DNA of 43,421 nucleotides from a virus: the IMG/VR virus record IMGVR_UViG_3300001450_000073, positions 1 to 43,421 of that record; one strand, written 5' to 3'. Made by a program: the position numbers and the translations under genes. Positions 7,737 to 16,407 of the stretch are shown here, in pieces. Each line of letters begins with the position of its first letter. Positions within the stretch are counted from its first letter, which is position 1. The notes beneath the pieces were generated by a model, which saw only the letters and a list, made by a program, of their open reading frames with translations, was not told the origin of the DNA and did not search any database.

Positions 7737-8195
7737 ATGCCTAACCAAAGATACGGTATAAAATTTCCATTTAATGATAGTGACCAAGGATTTTTCCTAG
7801 GGTTAAACAAAACTACTGATAGTGAAGTTAGGTCTAATTTAATACACCTTATATTGACGGTAAAAGGGTCACGGTACTTTTTACCAGATTTTGGTACTAA
7901 CTTGGTTAAGTATGTTTTTGAACAAATGGATACAACAACTAAAATAGCTATAGACAGTGAAATTAGAGAAGCGGTAAGTAAATACATACCTAATTTAGTG
8001 GTAAATAATGTTGAGGTTAAAACAGCTGATGACGTCAGGTTAGAAGAAGAGGAGACAACTGACCCTATAACAGACATAAATAGTTTTAATTTTATAGGTG
8101 AATCAGAGAGTGAGTACGCAATTCGAGTTAGAATAGATTATAGTGCTGGTGATGGGGTTTTTAGGACTAAAGATTTTGTAATAATAAATTTATAA
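7737..8195 (+). CDS. 25: gp25-like baseplate wedge protein
   Basis: This 152-residue member of the GPW/gp25 family is the lysozyme-like wedge component of contractile tails, binding the gp6-type protein at the baseplate and sheath boundary. It has the family hallmarks RSNLIHLILTVKGSRYFLPDFGTNL (32-56), with the PDFG signature, then EIREAVSKYIPNLVVNNVEV (75-94). A C-terminal beta strand pair ends IRVRIDY...FVIINL. It is slightly longer than T4 gp25 (132), mostly through an acidic insert near 100-120 (RLEEEETTDPITD). It is followed after 1 nt by the gp6-like gene, the standard order. Confidence 0.92.
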   Translation: MPNQRYGIKFPFNDSDQGFFLGLNKTTDSEVRSNLIHLILTVKGSRYFLPDFGTNLVKYVFEQMDTTTKIAIDSEIREAVSKYIPNLVVNNVEVKTADDVRLEEEETTDPITDINSFNFIGESESEYAIRVRIDYSAGDGVFRTKDFVIINL

Positions 8196-8196
8196 T

Positions 8197-10038
8197 ATGG
8201 CAGATAAAAAAATAGCGTACACAGAAAGGGATTTTCTAGGGATTAGGAATGAATTATTAAGGTTAACTAACACTTACTACCCAGACTTAATAAAAAATGC
8301 TAATGACGCTTCAATATATTCAGTATTTTTAGATTTGAACGCAGCAGTAGCAGATAATCTAAATTTCCAAATAGACAGAACGTTCCAAGAAACAGTACTA
8401 CAATTCGCACAAGAAAGAAGTTCTTTATATAATTTAGCTAGAACTTACGCATTAAAAATACCAGGAAATAGACCTTCAGTAAGTGTTTGTGAAATATCTA
8501 TAGTGGTTCCAGTATTGGGTGATAAAGAAGATTTTAGGTATTTGGGTTTATTAAGGAAAGGTTCACAATTTAGGGGCGGAGGACAAATATTCGAATTAAT
8601 TGATGATTGTGACTTCTCTTCACAATATAGTGCAGAAGGAATACCAAACCAAACTAAGATACCAAACAGAAGTGGTAATGGTATAATACAAAATTATACT
8701 ATAATTAAAAAAGAAGTTGTGGTTAATGGGATTACTAGAATATTTAAGAAAGAAATTACTGACTCACTAAACAAACCTTTCTATAAGTTATTTTTACCAG
8801 AAAAAAATGTAATAGGTGTTACTTCAGTAATACAAAAACCAGGATTAGGGTACCAAACACTACCAACTAACCTAGATTTTAATTCTCCAGTAAGTGATAG
8901 ATGGTATGAAGTAGATGCGTTAGCACAAAATGAAGTTTTTGTGGAAGACCCATCTTCCCCATCAGATAAACCAGGAATTAAAGTGGGGAAATACATCACA
9001 GCAGACCAAAGATTTATAACCGAGTTTACCCCAGAAGGATTTTTTCACCTAACCTTTGGTAGTGGGAACAACACATCCCAAAGTTTACTAGACGATTTTT
9101 CATCTAAAGGTATTAAACTAGATATGTCTAAATTTATGAATAATATATCTTTAGGGACTATGGTTAAAGGTAACACCACCTTATTTATACAATATAGAGT
9201 AGGTGGAGGTCAATCATCAAATATTGGAGCGGGAGCTATAACTAATTTAGGTACTGTAGACTTTGTGGTTGTAGGTCCTAGCCAAACGATAAACGAGTCG
9301 GTAAAACAAAGTTTGGCGGTAACCAACACTACCGCAGCTATAGGGGGAGCAAACCCAATGACAACAGAAGAAATACGAAATTATATATCATATAATTTTG
9401 CGGCACAAAATAGAGCGGTTACCATACAAGATTATATATCAGAGTTAAGAACGATGCCAGCGACATTTGGAGCCGCCGCGAAAGTGGGTGTACAAGAAAT
9501 AGAAAATAAAGTAAATTTAGATATATTATCTTATACCCCAGATGGTAAATTAACAAGTTTTGTTAGTAAAACACTTAAAGATAATATCGCTAATTATTTA
9601 TCTAATTATAGGATGATGAATGATTATATAGTTGTTGGTTCTGCAAATGTTATAGATTTGTCCGTAGAAACTTCCCTTATTGTAGAAAGTTCTATAAATC
9701 CAGGAGAAGTTGTTGCTAACGTAATAACAAAAATAAGTGATTATTTTTCTGTTGATAAAATGGAAATGGGTAAGGACTTATCTGTTAGTGCACTGAGAGG
9801 TAACATCCAAAAACAAATCGGGATAATAACTGTAGTAGACCTAAAAGTCTATAATAAAGTGGGTGATGGATATTCTGAATCAGTAACATCACAACCATAC
9901 ATTAACCCTTCTACTAGAGAGATTGGTCTTATAGACGACACAGTATTCGCACAACCTGATGAGATACTACAAATAAGAATGCCACAGAAAGATATAGTTA
10001 TTAGAGTTAAAAAACCAACTAAACCTATTTACACCTAA
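8197..10038 (+). CDS. 6: gp6/J-like baseplate wedge protein
   Basis: This 613-residue protein is predicted to form the iris-like wedge ring of the baseplate, partnering with the gp25-like protein. The N-terminus follows the baseplate-J pattern: YTERDFLGIRNELLRL, a YPDL turn, then DLNAAVADNLNFQIDRTFQETVL (about 47-69) and SSLYNLARTYALKIPG. The central part has an ANPMTTEEIRNYISYNFAAQNRAVTIQDY segment (about 386-414), another hallmark of gp6/J proteins. Length is near T4 gp6 (660). No signal or membrane segments are seen. A 117 nt gap follows, with a weak hairpin and a TATTTAT motif, so this may end a transcription unit. Confidence 0.88.
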   Translation: MADKKIAYTERDFLGIRNELLRLTNTYYPDLIKNANDASIYSVFLDLNAAVADNLNFQIDRTFQETVLQFAQERSSLYNLARTYALKIPGNRPSVSVCEISIVVPVLGDKEDFRYLGLLRKGSQFRGGGQIFELIDDCDFSSQYSAEGIPNQTKIPNRSGNGIIQNYTIIKKEVVVNGITRIFKKEITDSLNKPFYKLFLPEKNVIGVTSVIQKPGLGYQTLPTNLDFNSPVSDRWYEVDALAQNEVFVEDPSSPSDKPGIKVGKYITADQRFITEFTPEGFFHLTFGSGNNTSQSLLDDFSSKGIKLDMSKFMNNISLGTMVKGNTTLFIQYRVGGGQSSNIGAGAITNLGTVDFVVVGPSQTINESVKQSLAVTNTTAAIGGANPMTTEEIRNYISYNFAAQNRAVTIQDYISELRTMPATFGAAAKVGVQEIENKVNLDILSYTPDGKLTSFVSKTLKDNIANYLSNYRMMNDYIVVGSANVIDLSVETSLIVESSINPGEVVANVITKISDYFSVDKMEMGKDLSVSALRGNIQKQIGIITVVDLKVYNKVGDGYSESVTSQPYINPSTREIGLIDDTVFAQPDEILQIRMPQKDIVIRVKKPTKPIYT

Positions 10039-10051
10039 ACTTTACTATTTT

Positions 10052-10070
10052 AGTAACCAACGTTACTTTT
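10052..10070 (+). terminator. Weak terminator candidate after the gp6-like gene
   Basis: AGTAAC (10052-10057), a CAAC loop and GTTACT (10062-10067) form a six-pair inverted repeat running into T-rich sequence (TTTTACTTTT). The stem is short and not GC-rich. It is placed 13 nt after a stop codon, in the longest gap of the window and upstream of a promoter-like motif. Confidence 0.35.
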
Positions 10071-10087
10071 ACTTTTGGTAGAAGAAC

Positions 10088-10101
10088 TATTTATTTCATA
10101 T
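10088..10101 (+). promoter_or_regulatory. TATTTAT-type motif in the longest intergenic gap
   Basis: TATTTATTTCATAT lies 68 nt before the ATG at 10156, farther than the other copies of the motif. The rest of the 117 nt gap is A/T-rich, with an imperfect AT palindrome near 10121-10135 and nothing else I can name. It is a candidate promoter for the 1202-592-291-2837 block, by recurrence of the core only. Confidence 0.35.
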
Positions 10102-10155
10102 ATGCCATAACACTTTTAACTTTAAATTTAAAAGAATAATCAGTAAAAAATAGAT

Positions 10156-13100
10156 ATGTCTCAGTCATCGTTTAGAGTAAGAACTCAAGTAGGTAAAGAT
10201 AAGAAAGTAACTTTTGAATTAAAACAAGATTTTGATTTATTAGAGATACTAAGTCTATCCCTAACACAACAAGAAGTTTATACACGAATGTGTGCGGATT
10301 TTGGTGTTGTTGTTGGTAGAGTCATAACTAACGGTGGGTACGGAGTACCAAACGCAAAAGTATCTATATTCATACCATTAGATGATATAGATGAAGATAA
10401 CCCAGTTATAAGGGCAATCTACCCATACAAAGAAGTTTGGGATTTAAATGATGATGGTAAAAGATATAATTTATTAAGCTCAGACCCTAACTTTAATTGC
10501 CACGTACCAATAGGAAGTTTCCCATCTCTACCAAGAATACTTGCGGACCAAGATGTGGAATACGTATTTAACAAATACTATAAATTTACCGCTAAAACAA
10601 ATGAAGCTGGTGATTTCATGATATATGGTGTCCCCATCGGACAACAATCAGTAGTTATGGATATTGATTTAAGTGATATTGGTTGTTTTTCTCTATTACC
10701 AGAAGACTTTAAGAATATGGGGTATTCACCTAGTGAGTTTGATGGAGCAAAATTTAAAACAAATGATTCCATAGATGCTTTACCCCAACTTATAAATCAA
10801 CAAAAAGCTATAGATGTTAGACCTTTTTGGGGTGACGAAGAATTTTGTAGAGCCTCAATTACAAGGGTAGACTTTGATTTAGGTAACTCAGGATTTAAAT
10901 TACAACCTAACGCTGTGTTTATGGGTAGTGTGGGTCAAGATACAGACAAGGATTCGGTTAATATGAACTGTAGACCAAGAGCTAGTATGGGGGAATTGTG
11001 TAGTTTAATAACCAAACCAGGAATGATTGATGCTATTAGATATACCCCATTCCTTGAAGAAAACCCAAACGCTTTTCCAGCTTGGGACGCCGGCACATCA
11101 AGTTGGGATTACGCAAACCCAATAGGTGGAACAGTACCAATACTAGAAAGATACTACCTATCTAATGGTGGTAGAGTTATAGATAGTTATGGAGCTTTTC
11201 TTGTTCATATGCCAATGAATTTAGACCATTTAATTACAGATGAATTTGGAGACCTAGTTAAATCTGGTGACCCAGATGTTGGTGTACCAACAAGAGCAAG
11301 ATATAGGTTTAGGGTTAGACCAGAAAAAGCAACTGGTGGTGCAAGATTTAGACGGGTAGGTTCCTACTTGGTACCAAATATACACGAGTTTACAACCCAA
11401 GACAATAATGACGGTGATTGGCCAGGTATAGATAGAAGGTCGTACGCTTTCTCTACTGATTATGCAGACTACCATCCTTGGGCACAAAGAAATTTATTAC
11501 CAGGAGCGGATGACTATTTTTATGAAATGACATTTAATCGTGTGTATACATTTTCCCAATTTCATGACCATGTAAAACATGGTGGTAGAAGACAATTTAT
11601 TGGGATAAAAAATATATTGCCTGAACAAGAACAACAATGCTCCACTTCAGCTATGTTTTTCCCCATAAATAGTGCTGTAAGACAAGTTAAATTTATTATT
11701 TTCTTAAATACTTTTATAATAGGTTTTTTAGGTATGCTTTTTATGATTATAGATTTAGTGGTAAGTATACTAGCCGTACTAATTGGTACAATGCTGGCAC
11801 CGGTATTAATTATCATTTGGGCTATATGTAAAATGTGGTGTGCTATTTGGGATATAAATATTAGTCTTTGGGGTGTTACAATCATAAATATGTCAAACTA
11901 TATACCAACACCACCTAAATTATGTAGTCAAATTAATTTAACAGGTTTTGGTTGTGGAGAAAAATGTGAGTATTTTGGTATCCCACTAGGATTCATTTTA
12001 TTTAAACTTAGACAAACCAAGTATCCAGAATGTGAAAAATGTTTGTGTAGACCTAACACTAACGCACAAATGATTGACCTAGCTAATAATTTCCCATGTC
12101 CTGGAGACCCACCAACAACTGGGGGTACAAATAATGGTTCACCATGTCCAGTAGGAAACGGTTCACTAAACACTACAATTGGTGGAAACTTCCAACATGA
12201 TTGTTGTGAACCTACCGACGATACTTATGTGTGTTGTAATGACAACTATGGTTATAATTCAGCTGTGTATTATGACGGACAATGTGCACCACAACCAGAA
12301 ACAGATGGAACAGCTGGTATTGCTGGTGGTGGATGTTATATTAAGGTTATATGTTTTAACCCAGCTTGTCTATTTGAAAATTTAAATATGGTTGTTTTTC
12401 GTCAATGGGCTAGAAGGGAAAAAATGGCGTCAGCACTTTGTAATGGTGTTATGAATTACTATTGGGAAAATAATTGGGTAAGTGGATTTTTATATATGTT
12501 TCAGTTTAATGCTAAGTTGGAATTTGATGAGTCTAACCCAGCATACCCAGAAGGTACATACGCTACAAAATCAAGGTGGTGTAAAAAATTAACATACCTA
12601 CATCCAGACGATAATACTTTCTTTTATAGGTCTACACCTTTTAGGACTATAGGACCTTCAAAAACCGACGGACAGTTTATTGGTGATACAGATGGTGTAT
12701 ATTCACCATGGTGGTCGTTTAATGGTAACGGGTCATCCAACAATCATGCAGATGGAGACATGGACCGACACATACTATTTCCAACAACTATGGTTGACAT
12801 GGGTTCTAGAAATCAATGTATACAACAAATATGTTTAGATACTAACTTTGCCGAAGACTGTTCAGTTACCGACCAAATAGGGAGTACCACATTCCAAGAC
12901 ATAACAGACCTAGTTATGGACATATATAACGTAAAATTACTAAACGATAGTAGCTCAATCAGTACCTTTTACCCAAGACCAGAAATGTCTGTTGGTGGTG
13001 ATGTTGGACAAGCATTAATGCAAAATTGTATGTTGGGGGTCTATGGGTACGAAGCTAATTTAGGTAATACACAGTGTAAATGTGACTATGATAATAACAC

Positions 13101-13764
13101 CATGCTACCAAATGATGATACTGATGCGTTAGGTGGTTTAGAATACCCAGAACCTAATTTTGATATAACCACTTGGGTAGACCACGCAGTAAACGCATCC
13201 TGTAATAAATATTACCCAATTCAGTGGGAACCACTTTTATTTACAGGCCAAACAGAAACTATAATGGACGCAGAAAATCTAATAGAATGTCTTACCTTAG
13301 AGTTGTCAGCGGCCACACAACGAGTACCATTTTATGCTTGGGAAACCTCTAGTAATAACGCTAATCCACTAGCCCCTGGCTTTGGTAGTGATTTTAACGA
13401 TTGGATGTACACTAAAGGTGAGTACGTACATAGACACTCAATGAATGCCCCTGGTATGTCAACAGTACCATCACTATTTTACAGTTTTCAAAGTGACATT
13501 CACGTACCAAATCTTTCATGGCCATCAGGAGGTCCAGGCGCGGGTGGGTATATACAAAGTGCTGGGTTTTTCCAAAACGATTTAGGTCAAGAATTAGGGT
13601 TTACCCACCCCAATTCCTATCCAGTAATGACCAGTATGAGTGATAAACAAATGGTTTTCTCACAACCCTTATTCTTTTATTTTGGTTTAAGACCTGGGAA
13701 TACATCGTTTAATATATTTGTAAGAAAATATATAGATGAAGAATTAGCGGATGGTGTAATATAA
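10156..13764 (+). CDS. Large baseplate/tail protein with hydrophobic helices and a Cys-rich region
   Basis: This 1202-residue protein of unknown family is probably a virion baseplate component. Residues about 50-170 look like a carboxypeptidase-regulatory-type beta domain (VVGRVITNGGYGVPNAKVSI, then after a long insert TNEAGDFMIYGVPIGQQSVV). Residues about 513-556 form a continuous hydrophobic stretch (two helices, FIIGFLGMLFMIIDL and LAVLIGTMLAPVLIIIW). It is followed by a Trp/Cys-rich segment and many Cys (about 595-640 and 680-745) in CxxC-like spacings. It follows gp6 where T4 has gp7 (1032 residues), and the size suits, but I see no convincing gp7 motif. A membrane-contacting or host-envelope role is inferred from the helices. 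The stop overlaps the next ATG (TAATG). Confidence 0.85.
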   Translation: MSQSSFRVRTQVGKDKKVTFELKQDFDLLEILSLSLTQQEVYTRMCADFGVVVGRVITNGGYGVPNAKVSIFIPLDDIDEDNPVIRAIYPYKEVWDLNDDGKRYNLLSSDPNFNCHVPIGSFPSLPRILADQDVEYVFNKYYKFTAKTNEAGDFMIYGVPIGQQSVVMDIDLSDIGCFSLLPEDFKNMGYSPSEFDGAKFKTNDSIDALPQLINQQKAIDVRPFWGDEEFCRASITRVDFDLGNSGFKLQPNAVFMGSVGQDTDKDSVNMNCRPRASMGELCSLITKPGMIDAIRYTPFLEENPNAFPAWDAGTSSWDYANPIGGTVPILERYYLSNGGRVIDSYGAFLVHMPMNLDHLITDEFGDLVKSGDPDVGVPTRARYRFRVRPEKATGGARFRRVGSYLVPNIHEFTTQDNNDGDWPGIDRRSYAFSTDYADYHPWAQRNLLPGADDYFYEMTFNRVYTFSQFHDHVKHGGRRQFIGIKNILPEQEQQCSTSAMFFPINSAVRQVKFIIFLNTFIIGFLGMLFMIIDLVVSILAVLIGTMLAPVLIIIWAICKMWCAIWDINISLWGVTIINMSNYIPTPPKLCSQINLTGFGCGEKCEYFGIPLGFILFKLRQTKYPECEKCLCRPNTNAQMIDLANNFPCPGDPPTTGGTNNGSPCPVGNGSLNTTIGGNFQHDCCEPTDDTYVCCNDNYGYNSAVYYDGQCAPQPETDGTAGIAGGGCYIKVICFNPACLFENLNMVVFRQWARREKMASALCNGVMNYYWENNWVSGFLYMFQFNAKLEFDESNPAYPEGTYATKSRWCKKLTYLHPDDNTFFYRSTPFRTIGPSKTDGQFIGDTDGVYSPWWSFNGNGSSNNHADGDMDRHILFPTTMVDMGSRNQCIQQICLDTNFAEDCSVTDQIGSTTFQDITDLVMDIYNVKLLNDSSSISTFYPRPEMSVGGDVGQALMQNCMLGVYGYEANLGNTQCKCDYDNNTMLPNDDTDALGGLEYPEPNFDITTWVDHAVNASCNKYYPIQWEPLLFTGQTETIMDAENLIECLTLELSAATQRVPFYAWETSSNNANPLAPGFGSDFNDWMYTKGEYVHRHSMNAPGMSTVPSLFYSFQSDIHVPNLSWPSGGPGAGGYIQSAGFFQNDLGQELGFTHPNSYPVMTSMSDKQMVFSQPLFFYFGLRPGNTSFNIFVRKYIDEELADGVI

Positions 13765-15542
13765 TGAGTAATAGAAAAAATATAAGAATTGTTAAGGGTA
13801 GTTCCAGGTTTGCTGGAGCACAAGATAAAAATGTAGGGTTACAACCATTTCTATCATCTGATGTAAGAAATATGATAGAAGGTGATAGAAATCTAGTACT
13901 AAACTTACAAACCCAATTTGAACTAGAGAGAGAAAGTTGTGATATATATAGGATGTATGGCAATGTTTCTATTTTGTATAATAATGTTATAAGTGGGGAT
14001 ACTGATGATAGTGAATTTTTAAATAGCATGTTTTTTTTACCTGCTTATTTAGGATGTCCCAATGGGGGACCCTGCACAGGGTTACCACCAGCTGACACAT
14101 TTAACTTTATTCCCCAAAAGAATTATGGGTCATCCAACACTAGTGTATATAATTCCTTAACCGCATATCAAGACAATTGGTTAACTTACATATCCTACAT
14201 ACATGGTTCAGAAGAAAATGAATCTATGACTTTCTATTTTAATCCAGACACCAACAACCTAGAAGGCTTAAATTTTGTAGCTGGAGATGGAATCCCATTC
14301 CAACTAGAAATCATAAGTATTGATGGTAGAGACGCTGCACAATTTACAAGTCCAGTACCACATGGTTTAGAAGTTGGTGAGTATATTGTATTACAGAGTG
14401 GGACCACATTAAGTACTTTCCCAAACGCAACAAACCTAACAACATATTTAACAACATCATATGATTTACAAGGTGCTACCTACACATCCATACAAAACAC
14501 TTTTAGGGTAGATTCCCTAGGTAGTGAAATTGCCGGCACTGAAAAATACATAATAAACATATACCTAAGGAGTTTAGATAGTTCTACACTCCCACCAAAC
14601 CCAGTAGGTACCTTTAAAAGGATGATAAATTTAGGGAACCCTATAGAGTTTACATCTAACTATTATACCCATAAACATAAATTAATAACAAACCCTAATG
14701 ATTATTCTTTAGATAGGACAGGGTTTGAGTCTGGGATATTTAATAGGAAAGGAAGAGTCTTTAAACAAAAAAAGACACCACCAGGGTACGGGGAAAAAAC
14801 AGTAATAACAGAAGAATTTAAATCTTATTTATGGAATGTTAATTTAGATATTGATAGGACCGACTATTTTGATAATTTAAATAGACCAATAGGGGACTTA
14901 TATCTAACTATACTACCTAGTAATAAAAATCTAATGTGGAATTATCAGAGCCACCAATCCCCAGCTGGGTACGGGTGGGATTGGAATTTTAGAAAAAATG
15001 GGTATGTAGACCCATTTATAGATAATAATACTAATTGGGTAAATTTAACACAAACTGCAAATAACGCAGTAAGCTTACCACCTAGTGGTACAACATTTAG
15101 AGGAGCGTTTGTAGAATATAACCCATACGAATTAAAAGAAACTATAATTTCAGAAATAGGACACTCACTTAAATTTAATAAGGACGTTATGCGACAACCC
15201 GACACACCTAATGATTTTATAAAGTCTATATACAGGTATGAACCACACCATAGAATACCTATTAGAAAATTTTCTACCAGTATAAGTTCTAACGATACAC
15301 TATTTACATCACCTCAATATGCAACATATTCTTTATCAGAAAGTGTGTTTAGGTGGAGAGCTATTTTACCTATAGGGTATTACGAAGACGAAGTTCATGG
15401 TGTTGATTATCCATATTTAAATGATGCACACTACCCACATCTAGATTTAAATTTTAATATAGAGCCTATATTTTCCTATCCAGACGGAACTCTATATTCT
15501 GGAATAACTATAATAAACGATTACGTAGATGACTGTCAATAG
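13764..15542 (+). CDS. Unidentified probable baseplate/structural protein (592 aa)
   Basis: The family is not recognised. The 592-residue sequence is beta-rich, Asn/Tyr/Gly-rich and soluble-looking, with no signal peptide or membrane helix. The N-terminus (NRKNIRIVKGSSRFAGAQDKN) is basic. A segment near 345-420 has several aromatic residues (GYGWDWNFRKNGYVDPF). The C-terminal part has WRAILPIGYYEDEVHGVDYPYLNDAHYPHLDLNF, which looks like a conserved core. It starts inside the previous stop codon (TAATG) and overlaps the next gene by 14 nt, so it is tightly coupled to both. Position between the gp6-like gene and the giant fibre suggests a baseplate wedge or fibre-attachment protein. That is inference from context. 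Confidence 0.8.
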   Translation: MSNRKNIRIVKGSSRFAGAQDKNVGLQPFLSSDVRNMIEGDRNLVLNLQTQFELERESCDIYRMYGNVSILYNNVISGDTDDSEFLNSMFFLPAYLGCPNGGPCTGLPPADTFNFIPQKNYGSSNTSVYNSLTAYQDNWLTYISYIHGSEENESMTFYFNPDTNNLEGLNFVAGDGIPFQLEIISIDGRDAAQFTSPVPHGLEVGEYIVLQSGTTLSTFPNATNLTTYLTTSYDLQGATYTSIQNTFRVDSLGSEIAGTEKYIINIYLRSLDSSTLPPNPVGTFKRMINLGNPIEFTSNYYTHKHKLITNPNDYSLDRTGFESGIFNRKGRVFKQKKTPPGYGEKTVITEEFKSYLWNVNLDIDRTDYFDNLNRPIGDLYLTILPSNKNLMWNYQSHQSPAGYGWDWNFRKNGYVDPFIDNNTNWVNLTQTANNAVSLPPSGTTFRGAFVEYNPYELKETIISEIGHSLKFNKDVMRQPDTPNDFIKSIYRYEPHHRIPIRKFSTSISSNDTLFTSPQYATYSLSESVFRWRAILPIGYYEDEVHGVDYPYLNDAHYPHLDLNFNIEPIFSYPDGTLYSGITIINDYVDDCQ

Positions 15543-16404
15543 AATACAGATAAAAGCTTCTTTAGGTGATAAGAATATTACCATTCCTATAAGTCAAAAT
15601 TTTGATGAAGTAGGAAGAGAGCAACTTTTAGAGATATACGATGAAGTGGAATTACAGGATAATATAAATCCAATTATAGATTATGAAACAACCAGATATT
15701 CACACCTTTTTCCACCCGACAATAAAATATATTACAAATTCCAGTTCCGTGACTATAATTCCCAAACCTATAATGATGACTTTACTTTATTGGGGTATAC
15801 ACAAAAAGAGTTAGCAAAAAAGAGTAGTGCTGTTAATAAAAGCTTTTTTAAACTTGATTATTACGATTCCCCAGTAAGGGAAGAACAGAAATTAATGTTT
15901 TCTGTTATTATGCCTTTAAATAATTGTATAAAGGTAGAAAGACAAGTAATACCAGAGGAAGACCCATATGAATACTATAGCCAAATTGCACAAGGTATAA
16001 TCCCACCAGTATATGGTGTTTACAGTCCTACAATGATTTTAGGCCCAAATAAAGGGATAAATGAAAACTATTACATACAATGGTTGAAAAAAAGAGATAT
16101 ATACGATATGGATACTTTTTATATGTCTTGTAAATTTTTTAACGCTAAAACTGGTAAAGTAATAAAAATGATAAATGAAAGCCCACCAACCCCATTACCA
16201 GAAGCATACGATTTTAGGAATTGGTTTTATTATCAAGTTAAACTTAATATAAATCCTGCGTTAGTAGGACCTAAATATTATTATGAGGTTAGAACCTTTA
16301 ACATTAATAATTATAATACCGGAGTCTTAGGTCAGATAGTTGGTAGGGAAGACAACCCGCCAACCAGTTACCCTATAAGATTTTATGAATATATAAACCC
16401 TTAA
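15529..16404 (+). CDS. Unidentified probable structural protein (291 aa)
   Basis: This 291-residue protein is of unknown family. It begins MTVNRIQIKASLGDKNITIPIS, beta-strand rich, and is Tyr/Pro/Asn-rich throughout, with no membrane segment or enzyme motif. The ATG lies inside the end of the previous gene (14 nt overlap). The next gene, for the giant protein, starts 3 nt after its stop. The tight coupling suggests it works with the giant protein, for example as its attachment or connector subunit, or is a baseplate part. This is inference. Confidence 0.78.
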   Translation: MTVNRIQIKASLGDKNITIPISQNFDEVGREQLLEIYDEVELQDNINPIIDYETTRYSHLFPPDNKIYYKFQFRDYNSQTYNDDFTLLGYTQKELAKKSSAVNKSFFKLDYYDSPVREEQKLMFSVIMPLNNCIKVERQVIPEEDPYEYYSQIAQGIIPPVYGVYSPTMILGPNKGINENYYIQWLKKRDIYDMDTFYMSCKFFNAKTGKVIKMINESPPTPLPEAYDFRNWFYYQVKLNINPALVGPKYYYEVRTFNINNYNTGVLGQIVGREDNPPTSYPIRFYEYINP

Positions 16405-16407
16405 TAT

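Noticed and set aside
7706-8077. Minus-strand open frame opposite the gp25-like gene
   Set aside because: It lies wholly over a well-supported family gene and has low-complexity Ser/Leu composition with no motif. The same holds for the other minus-strand frames, for example 11562-11885, 21645-22055 and 24776-25138.
10121-10135. AT palindrome as a rho-independent terminator or operator
   Set aside because: It is an imperfect A/T-only repeat without a GC stem, of a kind common by chance in this AT-rich sequence.
12179-12385. Plus-strand open frame inside the 1202-residue gene
   Set aside because: It is an out-of-frame shadow of a long coding region, rich in Val/Met/Ile, with no separate start signal. 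The frame at 23075-23539 inside the giant gene was rejected for the same reason.
10156-13764. Naming the 1202-residue protein gp7
   Set aside because: Order and size resemble T4 gp7, but the hydrophobic helices and Cys-rich stretch are not gp7 features and no shared motif was found.
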